Shown here: positions 1 to 8,723 of the stretch, piece by piece
Layout of the letters: each line of letters starts with the position of its first letter
Numbering within the stretch: position 1 is the stretch's first letter
Notes under the pieces: model-generated
The model's database searches: none
What the model saw: only the letters and a program-made list of their open reading frames with translations
Told to the model about the DNA's origin: nothing
DNA from: JAUVUV01 sp964548275
GTDB lineage: Bacteria; Gemmatimonadota; Glassbacteria; GWA2-58-10
Assembly (NCBI GenBank): GCA_964548275.1
Contig: CAZJQI010000053.1
Location: 1-29,636, forward strand
DNA: 29,636 bases
Direction of reading: 5' to 3'
Position numbers and translations under genes: made by a program

Positions 1-91
1 CTGTCTCAATTAAGACCAACTCATAATTCATAAACCATTTTTACCGGACACTATTCAGTTTAAATATCAAAAATTTAGATATTGAAACCGT

Positions 92-1339
92 TCACGTCCT
101 GAAATCTCTCAGCAGCAGCAGGGCCTCGATATAGAAATAATCCCCCCACGCGGTAGCGCCCACATCCTGCTTTCCGCCTTCATCGTACAATCCCCCACCG
201 AGTATTCCTTGTCCGCCTGCCTTGGCGAAATAGTCTCTGTTCAAGCTACTGATTATCTTGTATGCCGCATCGCGGTAGCGCCGGGCATCGGATTCAGTGG
301 GAGTGGCCCGGGCGAGCTTGATCAGGCTCGCTGCCGCAACCGCTGCCGCACCGGTATCTTTCCGTTTGGTTTCCCCTGGCGGCAGTTCGAAATCCCACAG
401 CGGGACCCCATCCTCAGGCAGATTCTCGATAAAGTATTCTGCAACCCGCTGAGCAACGTTAAGAAACAGGGTCTCTCCCTCGTGGCGGTAGGCCGTGGTA
501 AATCCATGAATTGCCCAGGCCTGGCCAAGCGCCCAGACAGAGGAGGAACTGTAGCCCTTGGGAGAGTACTTTTTGTTGTCGGCGAGTACACCTGTCTTCT
601 CGCCTTGAATCCTGCCTGTCTTCGGGTTGAAATCCGCCATGTGAAGGATCCGACCGTCATTGCTTACCAGGCAGCGCATGGTGAATAAGGCGTGCTGGTT
701 GGCCTGAGCGGCGTATTCATTGTTCCCTGTAGCCTCCGAGGCCCAGTAAAGCAGCTCGAGGTCCATCATCGACTCAATCGAAAGCCGGCGTCCGAGCAGT
801 GTATCGCCAGGTTCGCCGAATGCCGGGAAAAATCCTGCCTCAGTGAATCTCTCCGAAAGGCTCTCCGCCGCTTCGAGCGCTACACTGCGGTAGGCGCGGT
901 TACCCGTAATCTGATATCCGATAACATATGCCGGATAGAAAACCAGGCCTAAACCGAAACTCGATTTGTCTTTTTTGTGTTTGTCCAGCCCGTTCATCCA
1001 GTCGTTGGCCAGCTTGAATTGGCGTTGGTCCTGTGTGGACTGGTACAACAGCCAGACCATCCCGGGATAGAGACCGCGGGCCCAGCCGCCGAATTCGGTT
1101 TCAACCCAACGGCCGTTCTCTGAGTATATCGGGTAGCCTCCACCCAAGCGTCCGAAAGCGACGTCTACCTGGTTCCCCGCGTATTCCAGGATGTAGCTGT
1201 ATAGCTGCCCAGAGTCCTGCTCAAGCCGGGTAGGCTTCCTTTTGAACAGAGTACAACCAGATATAAAAACCAGCAACAATACTGCCGATACCGCAGTAAA
1301 TCTCAAAGTCAAACTGTTCAGGATTTCTTTTCTTTTCAC
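92..1339 (-). CDS. GH88-like (unsaturated glucuronyl hydrolase fold) lipoprotein
   Basis: Family GH88/GH105 enzymes remove the unsaturated uronic acid left at the end of polysaccharides by lyases, using an (alpha/alpha)6 barrel. The 415-residue length fits. Residues 1-29 are a lipoprotein signal with lipobox ISGC (Cys29), so the protein should be membrane anchored. Family landmarks are visible: SIESMMDLELLYWA (187-200), SSSVWALGQAWAIHGF (265-280), KDTGAAAVAAASL (327-339) and WGDYFYIEALLLL (398-410). The start is a GTG at 1337-1339 preceded by a GGGGG-rich Shine-Dalgarno. Odd point: the motif that normally reads HDLGF reads FGLGL (128-132) and the usual I-D-N-M-M is I-E-S-M-M (188-192), so by my alignment both catalytic Asp positions are changed (Gly129, Glu189). 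Fold assignment is fairly sure; activity and substrate are uncertain. It lies 43 nt downstream of the kinase-like gene and may share its transcript. Confidence 0.8.
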   Translation of the reverse strand: MKRKEILNSLTLRFTAVSAVLLLVFISGCTLFKRKPTRLEQDSGQLYSYILEYAGNQVDVAFGRLGGGYPIYSENGRWVETEFGGWARGLYPGMVWLLYQSTQDQRQFKLANDWMNGLDKHKKDKSSFGLGLVFYPAYVIGYQITGNRAYRSVALEAAESLSERFTEAGFFPAFGEPGDTLLGRRLSIESMMDLELLYWASEATGNNEYAAQANQHALFTMRCLVSNDGRILHMADFNPKTGRIQGEKTGVLADNKKYSPKGYSSSSVWALGQAWAIHGFTTAYRHEGETLFLNVAQRVAEYFIENLPEDGVPLWDFELPPGETKRKDTGAAAVAAASLIKLARATPTESDARRYRDAAYKIISSLNRDYFAKAGGQGILGGGLYDEGGKQDVGATAWGDYFYIEALLLLRDFRT

Positions 1340-1382
1340 TTTTTGCCCCCGTGTTTGGGTATCGTCTGTTAGATCGGGACGT

Positions 1383-2351
1383 CTATTTTATACTTAAATA
1401 TATCTGGAATGTCGTTCCTCTACCAGGCTTACTGTGTATGTCGATCTTACCACCGTGGCGGGAAATCTCTTCGATTGCAAGGGTAAGCCCGATTCCCTTA
1501 TGGCTTTTATCCTCGCAGGCGAATGTGCTCACCCGCGGCTTGAAAATAAGTTCGAATATCCTGTTGTTATGATCCGCCTTATCTTTACGGATCTTACCGG
1601 CCTGCTTCGGGTTCAATACCTCGGCTTCCAGCGCGCTTTTCAGCACCCCTTTCCGGTCGATTCCCTTCCCGGTATCAGCCACAGCCACCTGGAGCTGTTT
1701 GAAACGGTCGTGGAACTTCGTGTACATACTCACCGTTCCTTGAGCTCCGGCTGCGATCACCGCGTTGTCCACCATATGGTACAATGCCAGGTAGATCGCC
1801 TCGGAATCACCCACCATGTGCGGGACCGCCTCATCTAGCTTTTCCTTGAATTCCAGTTCCACCATGCGCTCATCCCCCATGGGAACAAAACCGCTCCGGT
1901 AGGGGGAGACTACCAGCGCAATGTCCCGCAGATGATAGTTGATATTGAAAGTGATAGGCTCCTCTTTTTTCGTCACTTTTCTCTGAAAATATGTCAGCGA
2001 ACGCTGGATATGGTCGAGCTGGGCCACCACGACTTTCTGCAGTCCCCGGTAACCGGGAATATAGAGAATATCGATCATCTGGTCGGAGACATCGGCCAGG
2101 TTCAGCCATAGCCGGCTCAGAGCCGAGGCAAAACGCGCAGGACGATTAGTTCCCAAATCCACGATCAGCCGGCTGATCAACTGCAGGCGCTCTGTAACAT
2201 CACGTTCATAAAGTTTGCGTACTTCTTCCTGAAGCGAGCGGCTCGGCCCGAAACACTTGCCCTTTATCTTGGCTTTAAGGGACATCACCTGATCAATAGT
2301 CTCGCTCGTGACCCGTGAAATCGTTCCATATGCGGCCAGATAGCTGGTCAT
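1383..2351 (-). CDS. GHKL histidine-kinase-type ATPase protein
   Basis: The C-terminal half is a histidine kinase HATPase_c domain. It shows an N-box HMVDNAVIAAG (192-202), G1 box DTGKGID (226-232), F-box-like ELIFKPRVSTF (267-277), G2 box GIGLTLA (286-292) and the closing GRGTTFQIYLS (310-320). About 35 residues rich in Lys and Asn separate G1 from the F-box, forming a long ATP lid. The N-terminal 150 residues are predicted helical with no membrane segment, PAS or GAF signature and no recognisable H-box (no H-E-x-x-x-P). It may therefore act as a soluble ATPase/anti-sigma-like regulator, or autophosphorylate at a non-standard His; which one is not visible. No response regulator lies in the window. 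A GGGAGGG sequence lies about 13 nt before the ATG, a long spacing, so the exact start is slightly uncertain. Confidence 0.78.
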   Translation of the reverse strand: MTSYLAAYGTISRVTSETIDQVMSLKAKIKGKCFGPSRSLQEEVRKLYERDVTERLQLISRLIVDLGTNRPARFASALSRLWLNLADVSDQMIDILYIPGYRGLQKVVVAQLDHIQRSLTYFQRKVTKKEEPITFNINYHLRDIALVVSPYRSGFVPMGDERMVELEFKEKLDEAVPHMVGDSEAIYLALYHMVDNAVIAAGAQGTVSMYTKFHDRFKQLQVAVADTGKGIDRKGVLKSALEAEVLNPKQAGKIRKDKADHNNRIFELIFKPRVSTFACEDKSHKGIGLTLAIEEISRHGGKIDIHSKPGRGTTFQIYLSIK

Positions 2352-2693
2352 CTAATGATGCTGGCCCTCCCGCTGCGCGAAAACACGCCTCTGGGATGAT
2401 CATTTCATTGACCTGGCTGAAAATCAGCCTTACAATAAAATAAAATACGTTCGCCTATCCACCAACGCAAGCAGATTGAGCAGGGATTTCCCAAATTAAA
2501 TTATTCCCTGAGGAAACATTTTCGCTTAAAACAGGTATTAACATTTGCAAGGCCGAATGCTACACGTCCTGGGCGGTGTTAAAACATAAACCCCTGGGGA
2601 ATTGGTTGGTGTTGATTACGTGTGTTTCGGCGATAAATTAAACCTGAGGCTTTCAAGCCGGGAACTTTCATTCGATCTGTGAGGGTTACCAGG
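2352..2693. other. Divergent intergenic region with possible promoter
   Basis: This 342-bp AT-richer gap separates the minus-strand kinase-like gene from the plus-strand outer-membrane gene. I see no gene in it. A weak sigma70-like pair, TTGATT (2612-2617) and TAAATT (2634-2639) with a 16-nt spacer, could drive the plus-strand gene. GAGG at 2681-2684 is the ribosome binding site that favours the ATG at 2694. Confidence 0.35.
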
Positions 2694-5600
2694 ATGCACG
2701 AGTCAATTACACATAAACTCAGAATCCTGCTTCTGTTAAAAAGAGCTGCATGCTCCAATTTTGCCGCAGCGCTTATTCTGGGCGTCGGCATTCTCCTTAA
2801 TCCGGTATCCGAGGTTTACGCCCAGTTCGGGAAAAATAAGGTCCAGTACAAAAATTTCGACTGGCAGGTTCTGAAAACCGAGCATTTCGATATTTATTTC
2901 TATGAAAAAGAGCGGCCGATGGTGTTGGAGGCGGCCCGACTCTCTGAAAGGGCCTACCTGAGATACAGCAAAATGCTCAATTTCAAGCCTTCAAGGCGGA
3001 TACCGCTGATACTCTACGCCAGCCAATCTGATTTCTCCCAGACCAACATACTGCCTGGGGAAATCGGTGAGGGCGTCGGAGGGGTGAACGAATTCCTCAA
3101 AAAACGCGTACTCTTGCCGTTCACCGGTTCCTGGAAAGATTTTGAACACGTGCTCACCCACGAGCTTGCCCACGCTTTCCAGATCGATATCCTTTGGAAG
3201 GAATCCACTCCGGTATCCAACCCGCTCGCTTTTATGCCCCCGCTCTGGTTTATCGAGGGTATGGTCGAACAGCTCTCGATCAGCGGAATGAACTCGAACA
3301 CCGAGATGTGGCTGCGGGATGCGGCCCTGAGCGGCTACCTGATGACACTGGAAGAGCTCAACTACATGCCTGACCTGCGGGCCTACCGTTTCGGCCACTC
3401 TTTCTGGTATTTCATCGCGCAACGTTACGGCAACAAGAAAATCGGCGAGATACTTCAGAAAACCTCGCTTTTCGGCAATGTCAGTGGCGCTTTCAAGTCC
3501 TCTCTGGGCGCGGATATGAAAACCCTGGGCAAGCAGTGGAACGAGGATATCCGTAAGACTTACCTGCCCCAGATCGTAAAATACGAAAAGCCGGAGGATT
3601 TCGCCCGGCGTCTCACCGACCATTCCAAGGACGGCAGCAACTATAATGTCACCCCTGCGCTGAACTCCACAGGGGAGACCCTGGCTTATATTTCCAACAA
3701 AAGCGGTTATGTCGATATCTGGAGCGCCAGCGCAATCGACGGCCGCCACAGCCGCAAGCTGGTGGAAGGACAACGGAGCCCGGATTTCGAATCCTTCCGC
3801 TTCCTTTATACCAGCCTCGATTGGAGCCCGTATGACCGCTACCTCACTTTCGTGGCGAAAAGCGGGCCGGAAGATGCCGTGTATGTATACAATTTCTTTC
3901 AAAAAAAAGTGACTCACAAGTTCAACTTCGGCCTGGACGGCATCCTCACACCCAACTTTTCTCCGGATGGGAAAAAGATTGTTTTCAGCGGTATCGACGG
4001 CGGAAGGAGCAATCTCTACGAGGTGGAAATCGAGACCGGCAAACTGACCCAACTGACCGATGACAGGTACACCCAGCGTGACCCGGACTATTCGCCCGAC
4101 GGCAAGAAAATCGCTTTCACCACGGAGTACGGCCCAGGCACCGATCTCGACCGGCTGGTTTTCTCAGACTACCAGATTGCTATTCTGGATCTGGAAACCG
4201 GCGAGTACACGGTTCTGCACAACAGTTTCGGAGACAATATTTCTCCACAGTGGTCGCCGGATGGAAGCAAGATCGCCTACATCTCTGATCGCACCGGAAT
4301 ATCCAACATTTTCTATCACGACTTCGACAATGGCAGCGAATACCAGATAACCAATGTGCTCACCGGGATTACCGGCGCTACCGAAACCAGCCCATGCCTT
4401 TCCTGGTCCTCGGCCAGTGGAAGGCTTGCTTTCAGCGCGTTTTACAACGGCGGCTGGGATATCTTTGTGATCAATAATCCCAAACGCCAGGCCAAACTCT
4501 GGGTACCGGATACCAGCCGCACTTTCGATTTCGAAACCGTGCACCTGAATGCTACCAAGGAACGCCTGGAGCGTCTCAAACAGCAGTTGAGGGTGCAAGC
4601 CCGCAAGAGAGGTGAAACCCAACTCGCCCTGGAACATGAAGAGCGTGTGAAGACCGATTCAGAACTTCATGCTGCGGAATCTGCATCTTTTATCTCCGAT
4701 CACCTGGCTTCCGCACCGGGTTATCCCCCGGTAAAATCCGACAGCTCCGATTTGCCGGGGCTGGGGAAAACTCGGGTAGCCGACAGGATCTCCGAATCCA
4801 CACCTGTCTCGGATTCGGACGATAAGAGCCTAGCGCCTGAGCTATTGGAAAAAATCGACAGCCTGGCGCAAGATACTTTTCACCCGGAGGAAGACCTGCC
4901 CCAGGAGGCTCCATCCGACTCGCTGCTGGTCACCAGGGTGGACACTCTGCCAGCGATCAGCTTCGAATTCGATGTACCCAAGGAAAAAATCCCCCTGGCT
5001 GACACCGCAACCTTTAGTTTCAGCAGATACAAGCCCAGGTTCTCGACTGATTACGTCTCAAGCTTCGGTGGATACGCAGGCAATCTCGGGGTTTCAGGCG
5101 GTGTATTCGTCTCTTTCAGTGACCAGCTCGGCAACCATAATATTCAGGTTGGCGCCAATATATACGGGAAAATCCAGGACAGCGACCTTCTGTTCAGCTA
5201 CATAAATCTCAAAGGCCGCACGGACAAGGGATTCTTTGTCTCCCAGTTCCGCAACGCCTATTACCTGTCCAGCACATCCAGCTCGGCGAATGCTTTCGTC
5301 TATATCTGGCGCGGCGCCGGGGTCATATTCAGCCGGCCGTTCAACCGTTTCCGCAGGATCGAGTACGGCCTGAGCGCTTACAGCGTGAGCGAGAAATCCA
5401 TCCAGATTGGCTGGGATCCCTACTTTTCTTTCCGCCCTCCCCAGGAAATCACCCTCCAGGAGTACGGTACGAATTACTTCGCCGGCCCACAGGCCGCACT
5501 GGTCTTTGACAATACCGCCTATAGCTTCACCGGTCCGGTGGATGGATCCAGGTACCGGATCAGTGCCCAGCACTTTTTCGGCGAGCTGAGCTACAGCGAG

Positions 5601-6137
5601 GTTATTGCCGACTGGCGCAAGTACTGGCTTTTCTGGAAAAGAGTGACTATCGCCCTGCGTGGTATCGGAGCAATGCGCTGGGGCAACGACCCGCAGCTTT
5701 TCTACATCGGCGGTCCATACACTTTTCGCGGGGCCTGGTACGGAGACCTTCGGGGCACGAACCTCTTGCTCGGTAACGCGGAGCTGCGTTTCCCGCTGAT
5801 AGATTACCTGGTGATGGGCTGGCCGTTGCCGATTTTCCTGCGCGGAATCGGCGGTGTACTGTTTTTCGATATCGCCGGGGCCTGGCTAAATAACGAAGCC
5901 TTCCAGCCGTTCACCTCCCAGAGAGCTAAATTATTGAGGCTAAAAGATGCCCAGGCCGCTTATGGTTTCGGTATCCGCATGAATATTGGCTATCTCGTCC
6001 TGCGTTTCGATATGGCCAAAACCCTGGACCATTACGATACCAACTACTACATCGGGCTGGATAGAAGGCTCTACCAGTCCGAGGAACTGGTTGCGGGCAG
6101 GAGGCGCAATTTCTTTTCTATCGGCTATGATTATTAG
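2694..6137 (+). CDS. Exported gluzincin-protease / TolB-like propeller / BamA-like barrel fusion
   Basis: A very large exported protein (1147 residues from this ATG). Residues about 10-43 form a signal peptide ending VYA. A zincin-like domain follows, with HELAH (156-160) and a downstream WFIEG (Glu188) about 28 residues later, as in gluzincins of the Peptidase_MA type. Residues about 310-600 hold PD40/TolB-like propeller blades, seen as repeated SPDGKKI-type motifs (codons near 3960, 4090 and 4255). A charged, Ser/Asp-rich linker (about 620-770) leads to a C-terminal Omp85/surface-antigen-like beta-barrel rich in alternating aromatic residues, ending in FFSIGYDY with a terminal Tyr. It should sit in the outer membrane with protease and propeller in the periplasm. 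The substrate is unknown. Start choice: GAGG lies 9 nt before ATG 2694, whereas the in-frame GTG at 2679 has no good binding site. A terminator follows, so it is probably monocistronic. Confidence 0.85.
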   Translation: MHESITHKLRILLLLKRAACSNFAAALILGVGILLNPVSEVYAQFGKNKVQYKNFDWQVLKTEHFDIYFYEKERPMVLEAARLSERAYLRYSKMLNFKPSRRIPLILYASQSDFSQTNILPGEIGEGVGGVNEFLKKRVLLPFTGSWKDFEHVLTHELAHAFQIDILWKESTPVSNPLAFMPPLWFIEGMVEQLSISGMNSNTEMWLRDAALSGYLMTLEELNYMPDLRAYRFGHSFWYFIAQRYGNKKIGEILQKTSLFGNVSGAFKSSLGADMKTLGKQWNEDIRKTYLPQIVKYEKPEDFARRLTDHSKDGSNYNVTPALNSTGETLAYISNKSGYVDIWSASAIDGRHSRKLVEGQRSPDFESFRFLYTSLDWSPYDRYLTFVAKSGPEDAVYVYNFFQKKVTHKFNFGLDGILTPNFSPDGKKIVFSGIDGGRSNLYEVEIETGKLTQLTDDRYTQRDPDYSPDGKKIAFTTEYGPGTDLDRLVFSDYQIAILDLETGEYTVLHNSFGDNISPQWSPDGSKIAYISDRTGISNIFYHDFDNGSEYQITNVLTGITGATETSPCLSWSSASGRLAFSAFYNGGWDIFVINNPKRQAKLWVPDTSRTFDFETVHLNATKERLERLKQQLRVQARKRGETQLALEHEERVKTDSELHAAESASFISDHLASAPGYPPVKSDSSDLPGLGKTRVADRISESTPVSDSDDKSLAPELLEKIDSLAQDTFHPEEDLPQEAPSDSLLVTRVDTLPAISFEFDVPKEKIPLADTATFSFSRYKPRFSTDYVSSFGGYAGNLGVSGGVFVSFSDQLGNHNIQVGANIYGKIQDSDLLFSYINLKGRTDKGFFVSQFRNAYYLSSTSSSANAFVYIWRGAGVIFSRPFNRFRRIEYGLSAYSVSEKSIQIGWDPYFSFRPPQEITLQEYGTNYFAGPQAALVFDNTAYSFTGPVDGSRYRISAQHFFGELSYSEVIADWRKYWLFWKRVTIALRGIGAMRWGNDPQLFYIGGPYTFRGAWYGDLRGTNLLLGNAELRFPLIDYLVMGWPLPIFLRGIGGVLFFDIAGAWLNNEAFQPFTSQRAKLLRLKDAQAAYGFGIRMNIGYLVLRFDMAKTLDHYDTNYYIGLDRRLYQSEELVAGRRRNFFSIGYDY

Positions 6138-6167
6138 TGCGCCTTGCCTCATAAATTGAAAGGCGCA
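6138..6167 (+). other. Hairpin immediately after the stop codon
   Basis: TGCGCCTT (6138-6145) pairs perfectly with AAGGCGCA (6160-6167), starting one base after the TAG of the outer-membrane gene. It has no T-tract of its own and precedes the stronger terminator at 6179. It may stabilise the mRNA 3' end. Confidence 0.5.
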
Positions 6168-6178
6168 TGACTGTCTAA

Positions 6179-6237
6179 CCCGGCACAGCAGGCAGGCTCC
6201 CGTTCAGGAAGTGCAAACGGCTGTGCCGGGTTTTTTT
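6179..6237 (+). terminator. Rho-independent terminator of the outer-membrane gene
   Basis: Perfect 11-bp GC-rich stem CCCGGCACAGC (6179-6189) / GCTGTGCCGGG (6220-6230) followed directly by seven T (6231-6237). The 30-nt loop is longer than usual, but the stem and T-run are convincing. Confidence 0.85.
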
Positions 6238-6240
6238 ATC

Positions 6241-6268
6241 TTGATTTTTTCCGCGAAATGGCTATAAA
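6241..6268 (+). promoter_or_regulatory. Possible sigma70-like promoter of the D-x-D-x-D-G repeat protein
   Basis: TTGATT (6241-6246), 16-nt spacer, TATAAA (6263-6268). It lies just after the upstream terminator and about 100 nt before the start codon, leaving a roughly 90-nt untranslated leader. Confidence 0.45.
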
Positions 6269-6367
6269 CTTGCCAAAGGCCAAAAGTATGATTATGTTGA
6301 AAGCAATTTTCCTGCGGATTTCTATCAGTTGTTCTGCCATTCATTAACCTGAAAAACGGAGGTTTGG

Positions 6368-7033
6368 ATGCGTTTAGTGGTGCTACTTTGTTTATGCGGT
6401 ATTCTGGCCGGTGTTACTGCCGTGGAGCTTGCAGCACAGGACAAGTCCCCGCTGTATAAGGAAGAAAAGGACTCCAACGGTGACGGCAAGGTTGATACCT
6501 GGACTTATATCAACAATAAAAGCGAGATCGAGCTTATCGAATCGGACAATAATGCTGACGGAACGGTCGACAAGTGGCGCCGTTTCAACGCCGACGGTGT
6601 GCCAGTCAAAACAGAGACGGACACGGATTTCGACGGCAAACTCGACTCATGGATCTTTTTCAATGAAGAGGGCAACAAGATCAGGGCGGAAAAAGACTCT
6701 AACTCTGATGAAAAGGTGGACCAGTGGCAGCATTTCGACCCGGCCAGCGGTAACCTGACCAAGGTCGAGACAGACAGCAAGGGCAAGGGAATCGACCAGA
6801 CAATCTTCTACAACGCCGAGGGGAAAAAGGTACGCATGGAGATGGACTCGGACGGAGATGGCAAGGTCGACCGCTGGATGAGCTATTACCCAAACGGCAA
6901 GATGAAAGAGGTCGGCTATGACACCGACAAATCCGGCAAGCCCAATGTATGGCAGCAGTACAACGAGGACGGTTCCAAGGGCAAGGCCGGTTTCGATACA
7001 GACGGTGACGGCAAGCCGGACAAATGGCAGTAA
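6368..7033 (+). CDS. Exported protein of 25-residue Asp-rich (calcium-binding-like) repeats
   Basis: The 221-residue product starts with a signal peptide (1-23, hydrophobic core VVLLCLCGILAGV). The rest is seven full tandem repeats of about 25 residues plus a final partial one. The consensus is roughly [ED]xDx[DN]xDGKVDxWxxxNxxGxx; examples are DSNGDGKVDTW, DTDFDGKLDSW, DSDGDGKVDRW and the terminal DTDGDGKPDKW. The D-x-[DN]-x-D-G-x-x-D spacing matches calcium-binding loops of EF-hand, dockerin or thrombospondin-type-3 kind. The aromatic half (YxNxxGxx) resembles MORN/YwqK-type beta-hairpins. No enzymatic motif is seen. It probably acts in the periplasm or at the surface as a Ca2+-dependent structural or binding protein, but its function is unknown. 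GGAGG lies just upstream of the ATG. It sits between two terminators with its own promoter candidate. Confidence 0.8.
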   Translation: MRLVVLLCLCGILAGVTAVELAAQDKSPLYKEEKDSNGDGKVDTWTYINNKSEIELIESDNNADGTVDKWRRFNADGVPVKTETDTDFDGKLDSWIFFNEEGNKIRAEKDSNSDEKVDQWQHFDPASGNLTKVETDSKGKGIDQTIFYNAEGKKVRMEMDSDGDGKVDRWMSYYPNGKMKEVGYDTDKSGKPNVWQQYNEDGSKGKAGFDTDGDGKPDKWQ

Positions 7034-7060
7034 TCCTCTGGAGTTAACCCTCCAGGAGAG

Positions 7061-7097
7061 ATAGCCGGTTCCTGTAACAGAGGAATCGGCTATTTTT
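7061..7097 (+). terminator. Rho-independent terminator after the repeat protein
   Basis: The 13-bp stem ATAGCCGGTTCCT (7061-7073) / AGGAATCGGCTAT (7081-7093) has one G-T wobble, a 7-nt loop and a T-run to 7097. A smaller hairpin, CTGGAG/CTCCAG, precedes it at about 7038-7055. Confidence 0.85.
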
Positions 7098-7126
7098 GTA
7101 ATCGCTTGACACGAATAAATGACCGC

Positions 7127-7156
7127 TTGAATTTTTCGTTTTAACCGCTTTATGAT
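7127..7156 (+). promoter_or_regulatory. Possible promoter of the Na+ symporter gene
   Basis: TTGAAT (7127-7132), 18-nt spacer, TATGAT (7151-7156), about 45 nt before the TTG start. It lies directly after the upstream terminator, as expected for an independent unit. Confidence 0.45.
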
Positions 7157-7200
7157 GCGAATTCTCTATCTCATGACAAGAACAATCGGCGGTCGGCCAA

Positions 7201-8697
7201 TTGAGCACTGATCTGCAAAGCAAAGCTGAATCCGCCTCATCGCCAGCAGGAGTGGAGCTGTTTTCCTCGCGCTGGGGCATGCTGCTTACCGCGATCGGTA
7301 TCGCAATCGGCACAGGCAACATCTGGCGTTTCCCCAGGGTTGCGGCAGCCAGCGGCGGCGGTGTGTTTATCCTGCTCTGGATGGCATTCCTTTTCCTCTG
7401 GTCGATACCCCTTCTGGCTGCAGAAAGCGCTATCGGCAGGTCAACCCGCCGCGGAACGATCGGCTCCTTTGCAGCTATGATGGGTTCGCGTGGGGTCTGG
7501 ATGGGAAGCTTTGTCGCGCTGATCACCACCGGGATTATGTGCTACTACTCGGTGGTCACCGGCTGGTGCCTGAAATATCTCACCGGCTCGGTCCTGGGAA
7601 CTATCAGCGCTGCCACCGGGCCGGAGTATTGGAGCAGCTTTTCCGGAAGCTGGCAGGCGGTAGGCTTTCATCTGGCCGCTGCGCTGATCAGCGGCGGGAT
7701 AGTGCTGGCCGGAATCCGCTCGGGAATCGAGGGTTCGGCGCGGATTTTCATCCCAGTGCTCGGGGTGATACTGGTTTACTCCGCCGTTCGTGCCCTTCTT
7801 CTGCCCGGCTCCGGCGCAGGGGTGAAATATCTTTTCCAGTTCAACCCGGCGGATTTCGCCAGGCCCAGGGTTTACCTGGAGGCGCTGAGCCAGTCCGCTT
7901 GGTCCACAGGGGCCGGCTGGGGCCTGCTGTTAACCTACTCGGTTTATTCACGCCCGCGCGAGCATGTGGTGGAAAACTCCCTGGTCATGGGGCTTAGCAA
8001 CAACACGGCCAGTCTGCTTGCCGCCCTGGCCGTGATCCCCACTGTATTCGCCCTGCTGCCTGCGGCTGAGGCCCTGGAGGTGGTTAAAACACCCGGGGAA
8101 AACAGCACGGGCCTCACTTTTATCTGGATCCCCAGGCTGCTCGGACAGGGCCCGGGGGGGCAGTTGATGCTCACGCTGTTTTTCCTCGCCCTTGTTCTCG
8201 CCGCGCTCTCGAGCCTGATTTCAATGGTCGAGCTGGGGGTAAGAAACCTGATCGACCTGGGTCTGAGACGTAAAAGCGCCACCCTGCTCGTGACCGCCTT
8301 CATAGCAGCAGCAGGAGCCCCGAGCGCCCTGTTCAGCAGAGTGTTCGACAACCAGGACTGGGTTTGGGGTCTGGGCCTGCTGGTCAACGGTCTTCTGTTC
8401 TGTGTGGCCGTGAGAGTTTACGGAGTGATGCGTTTCCGCAAAGGGATGATCAACATAGAGGGTAACCGGGATATGCGGCTCGGCAAGGCCTACGAGCCGG
8501 TGATCCTCTGGCTTATCCCGCTTCTGTTCACCGTGCTTCTCGCCTGGTGGTTCTACCGTTCGGTAGGCTGGGAACCGGGTAACTGGTGGAACCCTTTTTC
8601 GACTTTCAGTATCGGCAGCGTCCTGATTCAGTGGGCATTGATAGCAGCGCTGACAATCTGGCTGGGGCCGCGCCTGGCGCGCAGGCTGAGAGACTGA
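7201..8697 (+). CDS. Neurotransmitter:sodium symporter (NSS/SLC6) family transporter
   Basis: Inner-membrane Na+-coupled importer of the LeuT/SLC6 fold; bacterial members mostly take up amino acids. The family signature is in TM1: SRWGMLLTAIGIAIGTGNIWRFP (part of residues 23-45), with GNIWRFP matching LeuT's unwound helix. TM6 carries STGAGWGLLLTYSVY and TM8 carries LAALSSLISMVEL, the region supplying Na2-site Ser residues in LeuT. The 498 residues show about 12 hydrophobic segments, the usual size. The start is a TTG with only a weak GGCGG upstream; no in-frame ATG or GTG lies between it and the preceding stop at 7174-7176, and the next Met (position 27) would cut into TM1. Substrate cannot be told from sequence. 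It converges on the toxin-antitoxin island, with only 26 nt between the genes. Confidence 0.9.
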   Translation: MSTDLQSKAESASSPAGVELFSSRWGMLLTAIGIAIGTGNIWRFPRVAAASGGGVFILLWMAFLFLWSIPLLAAESAIGRSTRRGTIGSFAAMMGSRGVWMGSFVALITTGIMCYYSVVTGWCLKYLTGSVLGTISAATGPEYWSSFSGSWQAVGFHLAAALISGGIVLAGIRSGIEGSARIFIPVLGVILVYSAVRALLLPGSGAGVKYLFQFNPADFARPRVYLEALSQSAWSTGAGWGLLLTYSVYSRPREHVVENSLVMGLSNNTASLLAALAVIPTVFALLPAAEALEVVKTPGENSTGLTFIWIPRLLGQGPGGQLMLTLFFLALVLAALSSLISMVELGVRNLIDLGLRRKSATLLVTAFIAAAGAPSALFSRVFDNQDWVWGLGLLVNGLLFCVAVRVYGVMRFRKGMINIEGNRDMRLGKAYEPVILWLIPLLFTVLLAWWFYRSVGWEPGNWWNPFSTFSIGSVLIQWALIAALTIWLGPRLARRLRD

Positions 8698-8723
8698 TAA
8701 AAACCTAATATAATAACAATTAA

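Noticed and set aside
2991..4052. 353-codon frame antisense to the outer-membrane protein
   Set aside because: Shadow of the real gene; no motif, no ribosome binding site.
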